From Alphaproteobacteria bacterium (GTDB lineage: Bacteria; Pseudomonadota; Alphaproteobacteria; Caulobacterales; Maricaulaceae), in NCBI GenBank assembly GCA_030428405.1, contig JAUIEH010000145.1, positions 1 through 6,909 on the forward strand: a DNA stretch of 6,909 bases, written 5' to 3'. A model generated the notes under the pieces. The model worked only from the letters and a program-made list of their open reading frames with translations, was not told where the DNA came from and made no database searches. Of the stretch, positions 5,549-6,909 are shown piece after piece. Both the position numbers and the translations under genes were made by a program. How positions within the stretch are numbered: position 1 is the stretch's first letter; every line of letters begins with the position of its first letter.

Positions 5549-6577
5549 ATGAATCTGACGGAACTTAATCAGATTGCGGAGAAGATGGTTGCGCCGGGCA
5601 AAGGCATCCTGGCCGCAGATGAAAGCTCCGGCACGATCAAAAAGCGCTTCGACACGATCGGTCTGGAGTCGACCTTCGAGAACCGCCGCGACTGGCGCGA
5701 GATGCTGTTCCGGACCCAGGACGCGATGCGCGAGCGCATTTCCGGCGTCATTTTGTTCGACGAGACCATCCGCCAGGAAGCCGTCGACAGCACGCCGCTG
5801 GTTAAGCTGATCGAGCAAGCAGGCTCCGTGCCCGGAATTAAAGTCGACGCCGGCGCCAAGCCGCTGGCCGGCGCGCCGGGCGAGAAGGTCACCGAGGGTC
5901 TCGACGGACTGCGCGAGCGCCTTCAGGAATATCACGCGCTTGGCGCGCGTTTCGCGAAATGGCGCGCGGTCATCGATATCGGCCAGGTCGAGGGCCGCTC
6001 GGTTCCCTCGCACAACGCCATCCACGCCAATGCGCACGCGCTCGCCCGCTACGCCGCCTTGTGTCAGGAAACCGGCATCGTCCCCATCGTCGAGCCCGAA
6101 ATCCTGATGGACGGCGATCATGGCGCCGACACCTGCTACGCCGTCACGGAATGGATGCTGAAAGAAGTCTTCCAGGAGCTCTATTTCGCCGGTGTCGCGC
6201 TTGAAGGCTCCGTTTTGAAGCCGAACATGGTGGTGGCCGGCAAGAAGTCGCCGAACCAGGCCGGCGTCGAGGAAGTTGCGGAGAAGACCGTCCGCCTCCT
6301 GAAGAACTGCGTGCCGGCGGCGGTGCCGGGCATCGCCTTCCTTTCCGGCGGTCAGTCGGATGAGGATGCGACCGCGCATCTCAACGCGATGAACGCGATG
6401 GGTCCCTTGCCGTGGAAGCTGACATTCTCTTATGGCCGCGCGTTGCAAGCCTCGCCGCTCAAGGCCTGGGGCTCGGAGAAGAATGTTGAAGCCGGCCAGA
6501 ATGCGTTCCGCCATCGCGCGCGCATGAACGGGCTTGCTTCCACCGCAGAATGGACGCCGCAGCTCGAAAGCGCGTGA
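5549..6577 (+). CDS. class I fructose-bisphosphate aldolase
   Basis: A complete 342-residue enzyme that reversibly cleaves fructose 1,6-bisphosphate to dihydroxyacetone phosphate and glyceraldehyde 3-phosphate through a lysine Schiff base. It is the metal-independent animal/plant-like class I type, not the zinc-dependent class II FbaA/CbbA form. Visible motifs are GILAADESSGTIKKRF (19-34), KWR (137-139), VEPEI (181-185), the Schiff-base segment LEGSVLKPNMV (218-228) with K224, and FLSGGQSDEDAT (264-275). The C-terminus stops earlier than in muscle aldolase, which ends in a catalytic tyrosine; the shorter end is usual for bacterial members as far as I recall. The ATG at 5549 is preferred to the adjacent GTG at 5546, with GGGAGG at 5536-5541 seven bases upstream. 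It follows pgk and the methyltransferase on the same strand with short spacing and is the probable last gene of that operon. It could work in glycolysis, gluconeogenesis or carbon fixation. Confidence 0.97.
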   Translation: MNLTELNQIAEKMVAPGKGILAADESSGTIKKRFDTIGLESTFENRRDWREMLFRTQDAMRERISGVILFDETIRQEAVDSTPLVKLIEQAGSVPGIKVDAGAKPLAGAPGEKVTEGLDGLRERLQEYHALGARFAKWRAVIDIGQVEGRSVPSHNAIHANAHALARYAALCQETGIVPIVEPEILMDGDHGADTCYAVTEWMLKEVFQELYFAGVALEGSVLKPNMVVAGKKSPNQAGVEEVAEKTVRLLKNCVPAAVPGIAFLSGGQSDEDATAHLNAMNAMGPLPWKLTFSYGRALQASPLKAWGSEKNVEAGQNAFRHRARMNGLASTAEWTPQLESA

Positions 6578-6600
6578 GCGCGGCTTAGACTTTCGCGTCT

Positions 6601-6632
6601 TTGCGCGCCGCCCCCTCAGGGTTGGCGCGCAA
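6601..6632 (+). terminator. stem-loop after the aldolase gene, possible operon end
   Basis: TTGCGCGCC (6601-6609) pairs perfectly with GGCGCGCAA (6624-6632) around a 14-base loop that itself contains CCCTCAGGG. The 9-bp GC-rich stem lies 24 bp beyond the fba stop, a typical terminator position. No T-run follows, so it may be a Rho-dependent end, an mRNA stabiliser, or an incomplete intrinsic terminator. Confidence 0.45.
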
Positions 6633-6748
6633 TGACGCCAACAGGCCGCGCATTTCAGGCGGCGAAAACCGGCGAGGATGAAAACATCCCGCACGGATAA
6701 AAACCAAGCGACGCAAAGATCGCTGGGATGGAAGGAGGAAACGCTGAA

Positions 6749-6909
6749 ATGACGGATGTCAAAGAGGCCATTTCATTCGGTCGCGATGAGACGGAGCGCG
6801 CCATGCTGCGTGCGCACGCTGAAAGCTTCGCCAACCGCAAATCGATCGAAGCCAGCAATGAAGCGGCGTGCTTTTACTGCGAGAGCCGCTTTCCCGCCGC
6901 CGACGTCGC
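6749..6909 (+). CDS. partial small protein with a CxxC motif, function unknown (cut by window end)
   Basis: The first 53 residues of a gene that continues past the window. It begins MTDVKEAISFG, is charged and helical in character through residue 38, then shows ACFYCESRFPAADV from residue 41. C42 and C45 form a CxxC pair. The pattern recalls small uncharacterised bacterial proteins in which a CFYC...FP segment is followed by a second CPxCG pair that together would bind zinc; the second pair would lie outside the window. The start is supported by AGGAGG at 6733-6738, 10 bases upstream. An in-frame ATG at 6728 has no ribosome-binding site and would place this Shine-Dalgarno sequence inside the gene, so it is less likely. 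It is on the same strand as the aldolase gene but 171 bp away and beyond a stem-loop, so it is probably transcribed separately. I do not assign a function. Confidence 0.75.
   Translation, partial: MTDVKEAISFGRDETERAMLRAHAESFANRKSIEASNEAACFYCESRFPAADV

Noticed and set aside
5357..6694. Long 445-codon open frame antisense to the aldolase gene
   Set aside because: It is a shadow of the intact fba codon pattern and reaches into the methyltransferase gene; composition is arginine/alanine-rich with no family features.

Overview
The window looks like chromosomal DNA of a GC-rich alphaproteobacterium, probably Hyphomicrobiales/Rhizobiales-like. This rests on the codon style, the 6S RNA next to a 5-formyltetrahydrofolate cyclo-ligase gene, and a gap/pgk/fba carbon-metabolism cluster. 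No ribosomal RNA or other species marker is present, so the family cannot be fixed. Most genes are housekeeping. The unusual element is a flagellin-like gene on the opposite strand between gap and pgk.

Layout from left to right. (1) Minus strand: a complete 5-formyltetrahydrofolate cyclo-ligase gene (5-601), preceded on the same strand by a likely 6S RNA (about 668-823) with a candidate -10 box. (2) A non-coding stretch up to 1047, with a strong imperfect hairpin at 897-933, lies between the divergent 6S RNA and gap. (3) Plus strand: gap, glyceraldehyde-3-phosphate dehydrogenase (1048-2055). (4) Minus strand, convergent with gap: a flagellin-like gene (2076-3390). Its conserved N- and C-terminal parts flank a middle domain made of about 30 tetrapeptide repeats. 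Its reading frame is broken at a short CG repeat at 3181-3188. (5) A 232-bp region (3391-3622) divergent between the flagellin gene and pgk, holding a perfect 15-bp palindrome that fits a LysR/CbbR-type site. (6) Plus strand: pgk (3623-4834), a SAM-dependent methyltransferase gene overlapping its stop codon (4834-5499), and a class I fructose-bisphosphate aldolase gene (5549-6577). These three look like one operon. (7) A GC-rich stem-loop at 6601-6632, then the start of a small CxxC protein gene (from 6749) that runs off the window.

Gap, Pgk and Fba catalyse connected steps of the lower and middle part of glycolysis, gluconeogenesis and, where present, the Calvin cycle. 6S RNA and 5-formyltetrahydrofolate cyclo-ligase are commonly linked in proteobacteria. 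The methyltransferase and flagellin have no obvious metabolic connection to their neighbours. I see no mobile element, CRISPR array or tRNA. The points most worth a second look are the repeat-built flagellin core, its frameshift, and the methyltransferase translationally coupled to pgk.
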